Shown here piece after piece: positions 1 to 10,402 of a DNA stretch of 64,000 nucleotides. Within the stretch, counting starts at the first letter, position 1. The number at the start of each line of letters is the position of its first letter. The notes beneath the pieces are model-generated. The model saw nothing but the letters and a program-made list of their open reading frames with translations. It was not told where the DNA came from and ran no database searches. Position numbers and translations under genes: made by a program. Source of the stretch: Linnemannia elongata. Lineage: Eukaryota; Mortierellomycota; Mortierellomycetes; Mortierellales; Mortierellaceae. The stretch covers positions 1,674,001 to 1,738,000 of the forward strand of contig JAXBDG010000003.1 of assembly GCA_036320915.1 (NCBI GenBank), given 5' to 3'.

Positions 1-717
1 GGCAAACGGCCAACTTCGTCAATTGCCCCCTGAATCCTTGCCGTATCATCACTGAAGGGATCGAGCGATGGCTCAACGACCATCTGAACAGGCACTGTTG
101 GGATCTTGACGTGGCCTTCGCGGTAACCTACTCGAGAAAAGTCCGGCACCGTGTTTCCGTGGGAGTCAGGGAGCCTGAGCGCCTCTAGATTTCCGGTATC
201 TGCACGCCCACCACCCGCAGGCGAAGCTTCCTCATAAGGCGGAGGAGGCACAGAAAAGGGTCTATTGTGAACAAATCAATTGCAAGTGTTAACAAAAAAA
301 AGGGGATTATCTGTGCCATTATGCAAGATAGTACAAAAGAAACGTGTTTCGCATTACTGTTGCTGCTGCTGCGGCTGCTGCTGTTGATAGTGTCCGGCAG
401 GGTAAGACTGTTGCTGGTACTGCGGTTGATGTGCTGGGTACTGTGATGCCACCATGGCTTGGTGTGCCTGAGATTGAGAGGGGAATGATTGCCGAGGAGG
501 GACGGGGGGCGCTTTATTGGCATCATTTAGATACTCTACCAGAAATGAGAGGTCCTCGAGTTAGAACGTTGCTTTCTATATGTCCGTAGTACGCAACGGC
601 AGAACGGAGCAGAAAAATGCCAAGTCGTGGTGGTCATTTTTGCTCGGAGGCAAGCTTACCCATCATTCTGTTGGCAATCATTCGACCGGCTCTCTTGCCG
701 AACTGTTCCAAACTCAT
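1..717 (-). CDS. Beta-helix (pectin-lyase-fold-like) protein with Pro/Gln-rich N-terminus, 5' part only
   Basis: Minus-strand gene cut by the left edge of the window. Exons are 717-660, 535-358 and 261-1, in phase throughout (introns of 124 and 96 nt). The N-terminus (MSLEQFGKRAGRMIANRMM) is not a signal peptide. A Pro/Gln-rich linker (residues about 28-79) follows, then a PPPPYEE motif (84-90), which is a PPxY ligand for WW domains. The last visible part reads LPDSHGNTVPDFSRVGYREG and then DDTARIQGAIDEVGRLP. That pattern is typical of the start of large fungal right-handed beta-helix proteins related to pectate lyases and rhamnogalacturonases. The catalytic part lies outside the window, so substrate and activity are unknown. 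The second donor (GTAATG) contains an in-frame TAA, so retention of that intron would end the protein after the Gln run. The splice model is strong; the family call is by motif resemblance. Confidence 0.72.
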
Positions 718-1117
718 TGCGAGGATGAATACGGTGACAAAGAGAAAGAGGAGACAGGTGTAAGGGTTAATGGTGGAAGTAGCTGTATAAAGGGAACGTT
801 GGAGTCGGTTGTGGTTGTAGTTGTGGTTTGCCGAGGGGAGTGCGGAAGTTCGAACTAATGAACGGAGAGGAGTTGGTTTTGTGCAACAATCTTGTCGTCA
901 TAAGGAAGGGGAGAGAGAGTGAAGGTGACTGTTCCTCAACCCTCTTTTAATGCGCAAGGAAGTTTCCTCCATAATTGAATGAACCCTCTTCACCCACTTT
1001 TCGCACCCACTTCCGTTTCCATGTCCACTTCTCCACCTTGTCTACTTTTTCTTTCACACCTCGAAACGTCCTTCTCTACCTTTTCTCATTCCCACATTCA
1101 ACACAACCCCCTCCACC
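718..1117. promoter_or_regulatory. Divergent promoter between the beta-helix gene and the molybdenum cofactor gene
   Basis: Four hundred bases separate the two divergent start codons. On the minus strand the part next to 717 is CT-rich, as expected for a leader. On the plus strand 980-1117 is CT-rich (many TTTC/CCAC runs) and ends in CTCCACC directly before the ATG at 1118. I see no clear TATA box. Confidence 0.5.
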
Positions 1118-4054
1118 ATGTCTTCCACTTTACGCGTCGGAGTCCTCACAAGTAATTACACTATGCCTTCATACACCCATTACTGCCCTCTCAAGAGCAA
1201 ACGCAAAAGTGCGCGAACCTGCCAACTGATACCAATGAACCTATAACGCGCCACTTTCAGTTAGCGACACCGCATCCCAGGACCCTGCCGCAGATACTAG
1301 CGGGCCCTCCCTTTGCCACCTGGTCGAAGCTGAGCCTCGATGCACAGTCGCGGTCACCGCCTGCGTTCCTGACGACCAAAAGGCCATCCAAAAGACTGTT
1401 ACCGCCTGGTGCGACGACCTCGATCTGCATCTGGTTCTCACAACTGGCGGGACTGGATTTGGAGTCCGGGACTGTACCCCCGAGGTACCTATCCAGTTTC
1501 TTTGTACAATGTCTTATATCGCACAAACGGACCTCAATTGGTTATAAGAGTAACTGGCGTACATGGTGTTAAGTCTTGTTTCTAACTAATTCCTTCGCAC
1601 CCTTTTCGTGTTCCGTTTGTATTGCGCAGGCAGTGTTGCCCCTCCTGGACAGACAGACGCCTGGGATCTCTCACTTGATTTTTGCCAAGTCCATCCAGAT
1701 TACACCATTTGCGGCCCTCAGCAGAGCAGTTTCAGGAATCCGAGGTCAGACTCTAGTCTTGACATTCCCTGGAAGTCCCAAGGCCGTCAAGGAGAACTTT
1801 GAAGCTGTCGCGAAGATGCTTCCGCATGCAATTGATTTGGCAAGAGGCGGTACTGGCAAGAAAACACACGAAAAGATGCAGGGCGGTTCAAGACCCTCTG
1901 GAGTCGCGCCTGTCGCCACTGAAGAAAAGAGTCAGACAGAGTCGTCGCATGGTCATGGACACGGACACGGACATGGAGGGCACACCTGTTTCCACCACAG
2001 TGATAGAGAGGCAAGAACCGACGCCGCCTCACTCGGTCTTGGAACACCCGGTATGTTTGACTGGCTTCTGATGGTAAATGCAGTGTGATCATGGCGTGCG
2101 CGATGTATACCTCGCTAACCAAGGCTACATTTGACGAATTCTCTGTTTAGTGTCTAGGAGGCTGCGCAAGTCGCCATACCCATTGATTCCCATGGAGGAA
2201 GCTTTGTCATCCGTAATGGACCGTGTCGTTCCTCTCCCCTCTGTACAGAAACCAGTAGACGGATCATTGATTGGAGCGGTTTTGGATGAGGATGTGGTCG
2301 CGGTCGAGGCAGTTCCGGGATACCGTGCTTCGATCCTAGATGGCTATGCTGTTATTGGTAACGTAATTAATTGTCTATTGGGAGTTGAACTATGGTGGAC
2401 CGAGTCCTTATGTTGGTGAGCTCACGTATTGACATCATTTCACAAGTAAACTCTTCACAGACACGGATGGTCCAGGACAGTACCCTGTTACCGCTGTGTC
2501 GATCGCAACAGCGTCATCGGATGGATCGGCGACGACGCTACTTCCAGGACAGATCGCGCGAATTACGACAGGAGGTGCCCTGCCTGAAGGGGCTACTGCT
2601 GTCGTCATGGTCGAGGACACGTTGCTTGTAAAGTCCTCAGAGGATGGTACACGTGAGGAGACTGTCGAGATCCTCGCTAAAGTCCGCATGGGAGAGGCCA
2701 TTCGGGAGATTGGATCCGATATTCAGGTTGGCCAGACCGTGCTTAAGAAGGGACAAGTCATCTCCGCAGTTGGTGGCGAAATCGGCGTTTTGGCCTCGAT
2801 TGGAGTCCAAAAGGTATATATTAATGGGTCAGCCTCGCAGATCGGCTTTGGATGTGATGAGCGTCGGCTGAGCATAATAGAGGAAAGTCCTCTCACAAAG
2901 CGAACATGTACTTTTTCTTTGATATATATTAGGTACTCGTTCGTCAGCGTCCTGTGGTTGGATTCTTGTCGACGGGAAATGAAGTGGTTAACCACGACAA
3001 TGGGGAGGCTTTGAAGATGGGACAGATCCGTGATAGCAACCGGCCAACCCTTATTGCCGCAACCAAGGCTGCAGGGTTTGACTATCTCGACTTGGGCATT
3101 GCCCCTGACAGGTACGCTTACATGAAACTCGTATTGCAATCAACACTTGTCAAATTAATGAGGGTGTAGTACAGTACCTTGTCAAGAGTACTAACCATAT
3201 AGTCATATACCTCGTGTGATACTTCGTAATATATATAGCCCTGAGGATCTCGAGGCGGCCATCAAGGGCGGATTGGCGAAATGTGATATTGTAGTGACGA
3301 CAGGAGGCGTGTCGATGGGTGAGATGGATCTCTTGAAGCCTATCCTTGAACAAAAACTCGGAGCTACAATCCACTTCGGCCGCATCATGATGAAACCAGG
3401 GTGAGTAGATCGCCTTTTTGTCACACAAGGATACATGGCACAGTCGAGAAGATGGCTGTTGTATTTTGTGACCAAGTGGCACTATACTGACTCATGCATG
3501 CATACTTGTGTTCGATTTGTGTACGACAGCAAACCCACTACATTTGCAACGGTCCCCAACCCCAACGGTGGGCAGCCTAGGCTAATGTTTGCTTTGCCTG
3601 GTAACCCAGTCTCGGCCACCGTCACCTTCCATCTCTTTGTCTTGCCCGCCCTTCGCAAGTTGGCAGGCTATGAGAAATACATGTGGCCCAGTGTCCAAGC
3701 AGCGGTAAGAGAAAAATCAGAAGATAGCCCAAGACTATCGGAACTATTTATTATTATATACTTGGTGGCGGAAAAAAAAAAAATATCTCTGACCTTGAGT
3801 CGCTTTTGTTTTCACTCTAGGTCGCACACGATGTTCGATTGGATGAGCGACCAGAGTACCAGCGAGCTGTCGTCTCGGTGACACCGGAGGGCAGCATCAA
3901 AGTCCAATCAACCGACAAGAATCAGATGAGTAGTCGAATGGTGAGCATGCTAGGTGCAAACAGTCTCATGGTCCTCCCTGGACGGACGGCCGAACGGGAC
4001 TCTGTCTCAACGGGCCAAAAGATAGAGTGTCTTTTGATTAGCAACCTTGGCTAA
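1118..4054 (+). CDS. cnxE: Molybdenum cofactor biosynthesis protein, MogA-MoeA fusion (gephyrin/CnxE type)
   Basis: Catalyses the last two steps of molybdenum cofactor synthesis: adenylylation of molybdopterin by the G domain and molybdate insertion by the E domain, in the cytosol. Nine exons: 1118-1151, 1261-1484, 1630-2050, 2151-2357, 2461-2813, 2933-3111, 3239-3400, 3530-3704, 3821-4054. All junctions are in phase, giving 662 residues. The N-terminal MogA-like domain (1 to about 175) shows RVGVLTISDT, TTGGTGFGVRDCTPEA and FPGSPKAVKENFE. The MoeA-like domain (from about 230) shows SILDGYAV, GFLSTGNEVV, TTGGVSMGEMD, HFGRIMMKPG and FALPGNPVSA. Domain order is G then E, as in animals and ascomycetes and opposite to plant Cnx1. 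The linker carries a His-Gly repeat (residues about 193-206). An alternative acceptor for exon 7 at 3202 is also in phase but sits too close to its branch point. The family call is firm. Confidence 0.95.
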
Positions 4055-5081
4055 AAAAAACGTGAGCCTTTTGCCTGTTGTTATTGTTTTGAATGCCGAC
4101 CATGGGCCATTTCTCCTCTCCCTCCGTTTACATACATCCACTCCTTCCCTCTCTTCCCTCCCATTTTGTCTTGTCCATAAAGTAATCAAAATCTTTAAAC
4201 TTAATTTTTGTTTTGAGGGACAGAAAATGCCACGTTTTTAAAAATACCATGGCGCAATGCTGCATGCAAGCCATCGATGGGGACCCGTTACTTTTTTTTT
4301 GTAGTCCTCCGTTCTCTTCCTCCTCTATCGCTATTGAGGTACTTGATCCCTTTCTGCTTTGTCCTTTGTCCTTTGGGTTTGTTGTTTTCTGGAGGGATGC
4401 AATGGGTAGCGATGGGGGATGGAATGGAATAGGACGGGATGGGATGGGCAACGCTGTTTGAACCTTGCCTCAGTTCTATTTTCCATCACCCTTCTTTTCT
4501 TTCTGTCCCGCCCATGGGCCCCCGATCGACTTTTGTGAGTCTGTCAGGAAAAAAAGTGAGTTACTATTTTTTAGTTCCAGTTTAGCGAAGCGAGTGGTTG
4601 AGTGAATGAGTGAATGAGTATCAGGTGCATGGGTTGGAAGGAGGTGCGAGTGTAAGTGTGTGTGTGTGTCCTCTGACTCTTCCAATGCACTCACTCCACC
4701 GAGGTCCAGGGTCCAGAGTATCATCATCATCTATGAGAGCTGAACAATGGGATGAAATGAAAATTGAGTGGCAAACTGATTGACTTTTTTATCTCCGAAA
4801 CCCGCCAATTCGAATCTGTCCCACCTTTTCCAGGGGTAACGAAAAACGCCAGGGGTGGGTGAAGGGACAAGGTCATCGAAAACATAACGCAACGCACATT
4901 ACGCAACAATGGTCAAAAATTGATTTGTCTTGTGTTCAAGTTGAAGTAATGCCCATGGGTCTTGAATCTCTACTGCAACTGCTGTACAGTACCCCTCCCT
5001 GTGTTGTAGCGGGAAAAAAAAAGAATGCAATTGGCGAAAAAGTCGCAAACAAAGGGAAAAGAAAAAAGACGTTGGACCTCG

Positions 5082-5097
5082 CCTGCATGCATGCAGG
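5082..5097. repeat. Perfect 16-base palindrome CCTGCATGCATGCAGG
   Basis: The sequence equals its own reverse complement. It has a TGCATGCA core and lies 19 bases before an A39 tract. It could be a dimeric factor site or a small cruciform; nothing shows which. Confidence 0.6.
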
Positions 5098-5114
5098 AAA
5101 AAGGAACAGGGGCG

Positions 5115-5116
<2 letters not shown>

Positions 5117-5155
<39 letters not shown>
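5117..5155 (+). repeat. A39 homopolymer tract
   Basis: Uninterrupted run of A, followed at once by TGTTGGTTCG. The same ten bases follow the A33 tract at 36585-36617. Confidence 0.9.
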
Positions 5156-5157
<2 letters not shown>

Positions 5158-8100
5158 TTGGTTCGGTTGAGAAAGTAAAGAAGGGCCTGGGCAAGGAGGG
5201 ATGGTGGGATGATGGGATGGTGCCATACGATGATTGGTAACCCCAAGTAAGTAGGGTGCTGAATGGGAAAAAACAAGGAACGAGGTTGGATACAATAGCC
5301 GACAAACAAACATAGACTACAACAGAAAAAGAAAAAAAAAATACGTACTGATATAATTGATGGATGGGGGTCCTTTCGGGAGTCAAAGAGAACAAGTTGC
5401 ATGGTAATGGTAGGCTAATGGTAATGGTGATGGTGATGGTATCATTTTCAAATAATAAAAGTTCAGAGAGCGCATTGAGGATGGACAACCATGGTCTTGT
5501 TTTCTTTTGGGAAATGAAAGATTTTTATTTTGAGCCCTTTCTTTCTGCTGTTGTGGGTGTGTTTTTTGCACAGAAAGAAGGTCTTCGAACAAACAAAGAA
5601 TGGTAGCAGAGGAGAGAGAAACGGGCTTGCGCCATGCACCATCCCGTCCCCATGCTAATGCCCTGCCCATGCCCATGATTACGCCACCCATCCGTCTCCA
5701 TCTGAAAAGCATTCGATATTGTTGGGGCTCGTGGGTGCGAGAATGCGAGGGTGCTTGTGTGTTTTTCAGTTTAGAAGAGTCTTCCTTCCGTTCATTTCTC
5801 ACCCTTCGATGGACCGATACAACGAGTGAGCACAAAAAACAAGAGTAATATGAAAACAAAGAAAAAGCCGTCGGCGTTAGAGTTGCACGATGGGTGGGTG
5901 GGTGTGTTCATAGATGAGAGAGAGTGGATGGGGTGAAGTACAATGGTAAGGCAAACGCCGATGGCCGATCAGTCGGGCCTTCGATTTTGTGAGCGAAAGA
6001 CAAGACAAGGGCATGCATTTGCCTGTACACAAAAAAGGAGGGACGGATGGCCTTGAGTCGTGCTTGCTCTTGGTTTGGAGGGAAAAGGGAGGGAAATGAA
6101 GAGAGAGAGAGAAAGAGTGAGGGGTGTAATTGAACGGAGGTATCACGATTGAGAGGACGGACGCCAAAAACTAAAGGGAAAAGAGGAGGGAAAACCGATG
6201 GTTACACTACAGTCGCCCACTTTGACCCATCGTTCAATTAATACAACTCTGAACTTAGTTGCTCAACGACTGTGTTTGTGGATAAGAGGAAGGAAGAACG
6301 ACAAAGAAATGGTGCGTGTGGGATTGGGAGGTAAAGAGCAAGAATGACCTTCTCACTTGTGGTAGTCGTTTATGTTGTGGATATCGAGTGTGGATAAGGG
6401 TGGGTGTGAAAAGTTGGTGTAGGGATGGCGATAGAGAGTACATCCTTAACCTGCCTGCTCTGCTCTATTTCCACCATAGCCATCCCCTTTCTCATTGACA
6501 AACCGACCCATCTCAAGTTTTCACTTCTGTGGAAACAACGAAGACGTGTTGTGGATGGCTTTCCTCTATTTCTTTCGTCGTCGTTGTTAGGTTGGCTGAC
6601 CGTTTTATCTTTATTCGTGTGCCCATCGACCTATCGAACCAACCATTATTCATCGACAAGCAACAGCAAAAAATGGCAAGATGTGGATTTGTATCGTTTT
6701 GTGCAACGAAATCTGATTGTGGTATAAACGTACACCTGAGTGAACCCTCGAAAGGGACTAACAGAACAGCATCCCTCGAGGTAAGGTACTGCGACTGTTC
6801 TTTGTCGATGTCGATGGTGCATGAGTTGGGGAAGGGACGGAAGGGATGTAGGAACACTGTAACTAGCACAATGATGTTGTTATTGTTGCTGCTGTTGCTG
6901 TTGAATCGGGGACACGCTTCCGTTTGCTGTTTGCTCTTTTGCGTTCAGGTTGCTGTTGTTGGACCGTTAGAAGGAGAGCAAGGGTGACAATGCATATGCC
7001 CATCCTGTCCAATTGAATAAACTGACAAAGTGAATGAGTGTACATGTACTGTAATCGATTGAATAGGTGAATGGGTGAATGGGTGAATGAGTAGGATGAG
7101 GTTATCGATGCAATTGAATATGATGATGTATCTGGATGGCTGGTATTCCGCATGGCCGACCGCACTCACCATTATTAGCGATTAATTGGCTTTTTTAGTT
7201 TTCTTTGTTGCTTGCCCTGTACATGGTTCACTTTCCATTCAAATCAAACAATGGGCAACATGGCAATGGCTTCAGTCCATCATGGCCATGGGCCAAACAA
7301 CAGTCATCAAAACGAGTATTTGAGCATCCACATCCCCCACCCACCCTCAACTTTCTTTTTTTCCTTCTTCTTCTCTAATTGTCTTTTCTTTCTTCGTTAT
7401 CATCCATTTGTCCATCCATCCTTCGTTTACTGTTCATTTGCTCGCTCGTTCATTCCTCGGGATACACTCTTCTCTTCGACCATATCCATTACCCATCAAC
7501 AGCTGCTTTGATCCCTTAACACCCTTACTGTACATCCGCCTCTTCACTCGTACTCTCCTCATTATCATCTTCCAGAGCTACTTCAATCCGCAAAGCGGCT
7601 TCTTCCATACCATTCCGTCTGCTCCCCTCTTGTTTTTTTCATTCCTTTCCTCTCCTTCCTCCCACTCCTCCCTCCTTTTTTTTCTTTTTCCTCATTCCCT
7701 CTCCTCCATTTCTATCACCTGCGCATATTCCTCCTTCTCCCCCTACCTCTTCTCCTTTTCCTTCTCCTTCTTCGTCAACTCTCCAGCAAGGGACAAGGAA
7801 CAAAAAGAAAAACACAACCAAAAAAAAAAAAACGTGAGTCCCTGCTTGCCCTGTCTCCTATTCGAGAACGTGCATTACAGTAACCCCCCAACCCCTCGCT
7901 CTTCACTTTTAGCATGCAACCCTGGATTTCTTTTTTCTTTTTTTGTTCTTGTTCATGCTTGATCCACGACCGATTTTTTCTTCTTTTTCTTCTCCATCGT
8001 CTTGTTCTATGGCCATGACCGTTAGTTAATACGCACAAAAAAGGACGAGCGCATTTTCGCATCGACAGGCAAACAAACAGACACACGGACTGACACAATG

Positions 8101-8294
8101 GGTCGCTAGTGCCCTTGGTCATATGCATCATCGGCAACTGCATGCTGCTGCTTCTCCTCTTCCTCTTCCTGCTTCTGCTGTTTACTCTTTTATGCTTCAT
8201 CATCAGCATCATCTGCTCCTCTCTTTGTCCTCCTTCTCCTCCTCTCCTTTCCCTTCACTGTGCAAACACGGTTATTATTTTCTGAGTGCTCTTC

Positions 8295-8319
8295 TTTTTT
8301 TTTTTTTTTTTTTTTTTTT
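8295..8319 (+). repeat. T25 homopolymer tract
   Basis: Uninterrupted run of T in the CT-rich region about 1 kb before the start codon at 9345. Confidence 0.9.
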
Positions 8320-9344
8320 GTCTGTTGTGCCACCCTCTGTTTGTGCTTGTTTGCAGTCGCATTTACCTTTGCCTTTGCCGCCCTTTGGATGTGCCTTGTT
8401 GCTATTGCAGTGTTACTATTGGTCCCTGCCTGGAGACGTCCTCAAAATGACATCGACCAGCCCGTGCTTCCTTGAATCGTATAAAGAAGGGAGGGAACGT
8501 TCGCTCATGAAAGGCCTTTTTTTTGCTCACCCTTATTCCAAACACCTTATTATTCTTATCATCATTAGTATTCGCCAGGCATTCCTCCTCTCCTAGTTGC
8601 CAACCAGCTCAATCCGAATCCTACTCTAAAGAGATAAAGACAGGACAAGTCGCAACACACCACATTCATCATTACATTACGTCCTGTTCATTTTTGTATT
8701 CTTGTCAGGGTAAGTAAGGTTTTGGCAGTAATCCTGTCCTCTTTTGTTTCCGGACTGCACCCTTTTTGTCGTCTTCCCATTTCGTTTTTATCCTGGCCTT
8801 TGGTGGTGTAGTCTTTTCCTTTTAATTCTATCTCTGTCTCTCTGTCTGTCTGACTATCTGTTTTTGATGATACTCGGAGAGCACTCCTTTTTCTTCTGCC
8901 TCCCTACCTCCTCTGCTCCCAGCTCCCAGCTCCTTTTACCTCCTTGTACCATATTCCGAATGTGTATGAGATATCGCAAACTCCTTTTTGTACTCTTGTT
9001 GGCTAAATCTGTCGGGGCTCCTGGTTTGCCTTTGATGTTTCTTGTTCTCTCCTGCTACCGCTCTTCCAAAGTGCCTTCTTTTTTCTTCGTCAGCAACACC
9101 CTTTCCGTTCTTTTCTGTTTTCCTTTTATACCGCTTCCATTTTCTGTCTTTTTTCACTTTTTGTTCAACCCAGCAACTTCTTTCTCCTTCTCCTAACCAA
9201 AAGCTTACTCGCACATATCAACTAGACCGAACCTTGCCAGCTTCTATCAGCAAAGCAGCCTATCATTTTTTTCAGGAACTATCACAAACTCGCAGGAACA
9301 ACAACGGCAACACACTTGTGCTGAGAAACCGCTACTACAAAATC

Positions 9345-10097
9345 ATGTGTGACAACAGCACTGTCTATTCCATCCCACGGAAACACGCTATGCACGCCAG
9401 ACGTCGCTCTGCACGGTCAGATCGCCTAAAACGCCGCAATATCCAACCAAACTCGCTAGCAGTGGATCTGAACTACTATACGCACGCTGGATATATTACC
9501 TCGCGGTGGTCAAGCTCGTCTTGCTCGTCCAACAACAAATACAACAGCAACAAGCCAAGAACCCTCCAGCAATTCAACGTGGACACTATAGAGGGCTCCT
9601 GTACATTCAAGTCCAGATCTGCAGGAGGACTTACCACAGACCACGCATATCCCAGCTTCAGTCTGACACCCGCTATCCGGCCACACTGCCAGCACCGTAA
9701 CCAAGATACAACAGTCTTTACCCCCCTCATCATCCAAACAATATCTACCCTGAGCACGACTGGATCGCCGCTCTTTTCCCCATACTGCTTCCCTTCACCC
9801 GAATTTGATGACCAAGTATATGCCACCCAGTCCCGCCATTCTTCAGGAGATGCCATTCGCACGATGGGCGCCGGTGGACGAAGTGGCAGTTGTGGAGGTG
9901 GTGGCTCAGAAGGCGATAGTCCTGAACCGTCGGGTGTGCACCCAGGCCAAGGAGAGAACGGAGGATCCGATGCAGCAGGTGGAGAAGACGAGAGTGATGG
10001 AGGAAAGAGGCCGTCGTCGTACACGTTTCGCAGGCGAAATGCTATCGTCGAAGGGTCGGAGGATGCTCCAAGGGTCGACGACTTTCCTGACAAGTGA
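9345..10097 (+). CDS. Hypothetical protein, Arg-rich N-terminus and acidic Gly/Ser-rich C-terminus
   Basis: Single-exon ORF of 250 residues; I do not recognise a family. The start at 9345 is chosen because the open frame further upstream is pyrimidine-rich leader. A good acceptor (TTTTTTCAG, ending near 9275) lies just before this ATG. The N-terminus is basic (KHAMHARRRSARSDRLKRRN), the middle is Ser/Thr/Asn-rich, and the C-terminus is Gly/acidic and ends KRPSSYTFRRRNAIVEG... The last 90 codons look protein-coding in codon use. AATAAA at 10245-10250 supports a transcript ending just downstream. It may be a disordered, nuclear or phosphorylated protein. A 205-codon open frame on the opposite strand is judged a shadow. 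Confidence 0.5.
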   Translation: MCDNSTVYSIPRKHAMHARRRSARSDRLKRRNIQPNSLAVDLNYYTHAGYITSRWSSSSCSSNNKYNSNKPRTLQQFNVDTIEGSCTFKSRSAGGLTTDHAYPSFSLTPAIRPHCQHRNQDTTVFTPLIIQTISTLSTTGSPLFSPYCFPSPEFDDQVYATQSRHSSGDAIRTMGAGGRSGSCGGGGSEGDSPEPSGVHPGQGENGGSDAAGGEDESDGGKRPSSYTFRRRNAIVEGSEDAPRVDDFPDK

Positions 10098-10244
10098 ACC
10101 CATTTTTTCTCTTTTTTCCTTTTTTCTTATTCTTGACCTTCCAACTGCATATACCCTATTTCCGCTCTCTATTATTTTCCTCGCCTGGTGCAAGAAACAC
10201 TCTTGTCTTTTGTCCAACGCTTTACGTAGACTGTGGACATCATT

Positions 10245-10250
10245 AATAAA
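10245..10250 (+). terminator. AATAAA poly(A) signal for the 9345 gene
   Basis: Canonical AATAAA 148 bases after the TGA stop of the hypothetical gene, followed by T-rich sequence. Confidence 0.55.
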
Positions 10251-10392
10251 GACTTCTCTTCCTCACTTCCTTCTTTGCTGTACTGTGCTTTTTACTTATT
10301 TTTATGACGGTAGTAACTAGTAATACAAATGTAAGTAAGGGAAGAAAAAAAGGGTTAATGAGGCAAGGAGTTCTCCAAGTCAAGCGCGTCAG

Positions 10393-10402
10393 AGTCACGT
10401 GC
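10393..10402 (+). promoter_or_regulatory. AGTCACGTGC E-box-type element
   Basis: Contains CACGTG. The same ten bases occur at 36559-36568 and, inverted, at 59356-59365. CACGTG is the core bound by bHLH factors in fungi; function here is inferred. Confidence 0.35.

Larger units (their letters stand above)
4055..9344. other. Long gene-poor interval, purine-rich then pyrimidine-rich
   Basis: No convincing gene in about 5.3 kb. From 4055 to 4550 lies the likely 3' UTR of the molybdenum cofactor gene. From about 4860 to 6260 the plus strand is AG-rich; from about 7200 to 9300 it is strongly CT-rich, as seen upstream of other plus-strand starts here. It holds a 16-base palindrome (5082-5097), an A39 tract (5117-5155) and a T25 tract (8295-8319). 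It also holds a degenerate GAATGGGT-type tandem repeat (about 7066-7092). A possible leader intron runs from the donor GTAAGTAAG at 8710 to the acceptor TTTTTCAG near 9275. Open frames here are low-complexity and start without context. Confidence 0.5.

Noticed and set aside
3203..3238. Alternative acceptor for exon 7 of the molybdenum cofactor gene (adds 12 residues)
   Set aside because: In phase, but only about eight bases after the CTAAC branch site, too close to be used; the acceptor at 3238 fits better.
7408..7962. 184-codon plus-strand open frame
   Set aside because: Ser/Phe/Leu/Pro-rich translation of a CT-rich leader; no domain, no start context.
9476..10093. 205-codon open frame on the minus strand
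   Set aside because: It lies opposite the 9345 ORF. The plus strand has the CT-rich leader, leader acceptor and poly(A) signal; the minus frame has none of these and is low in recognisable motifs.
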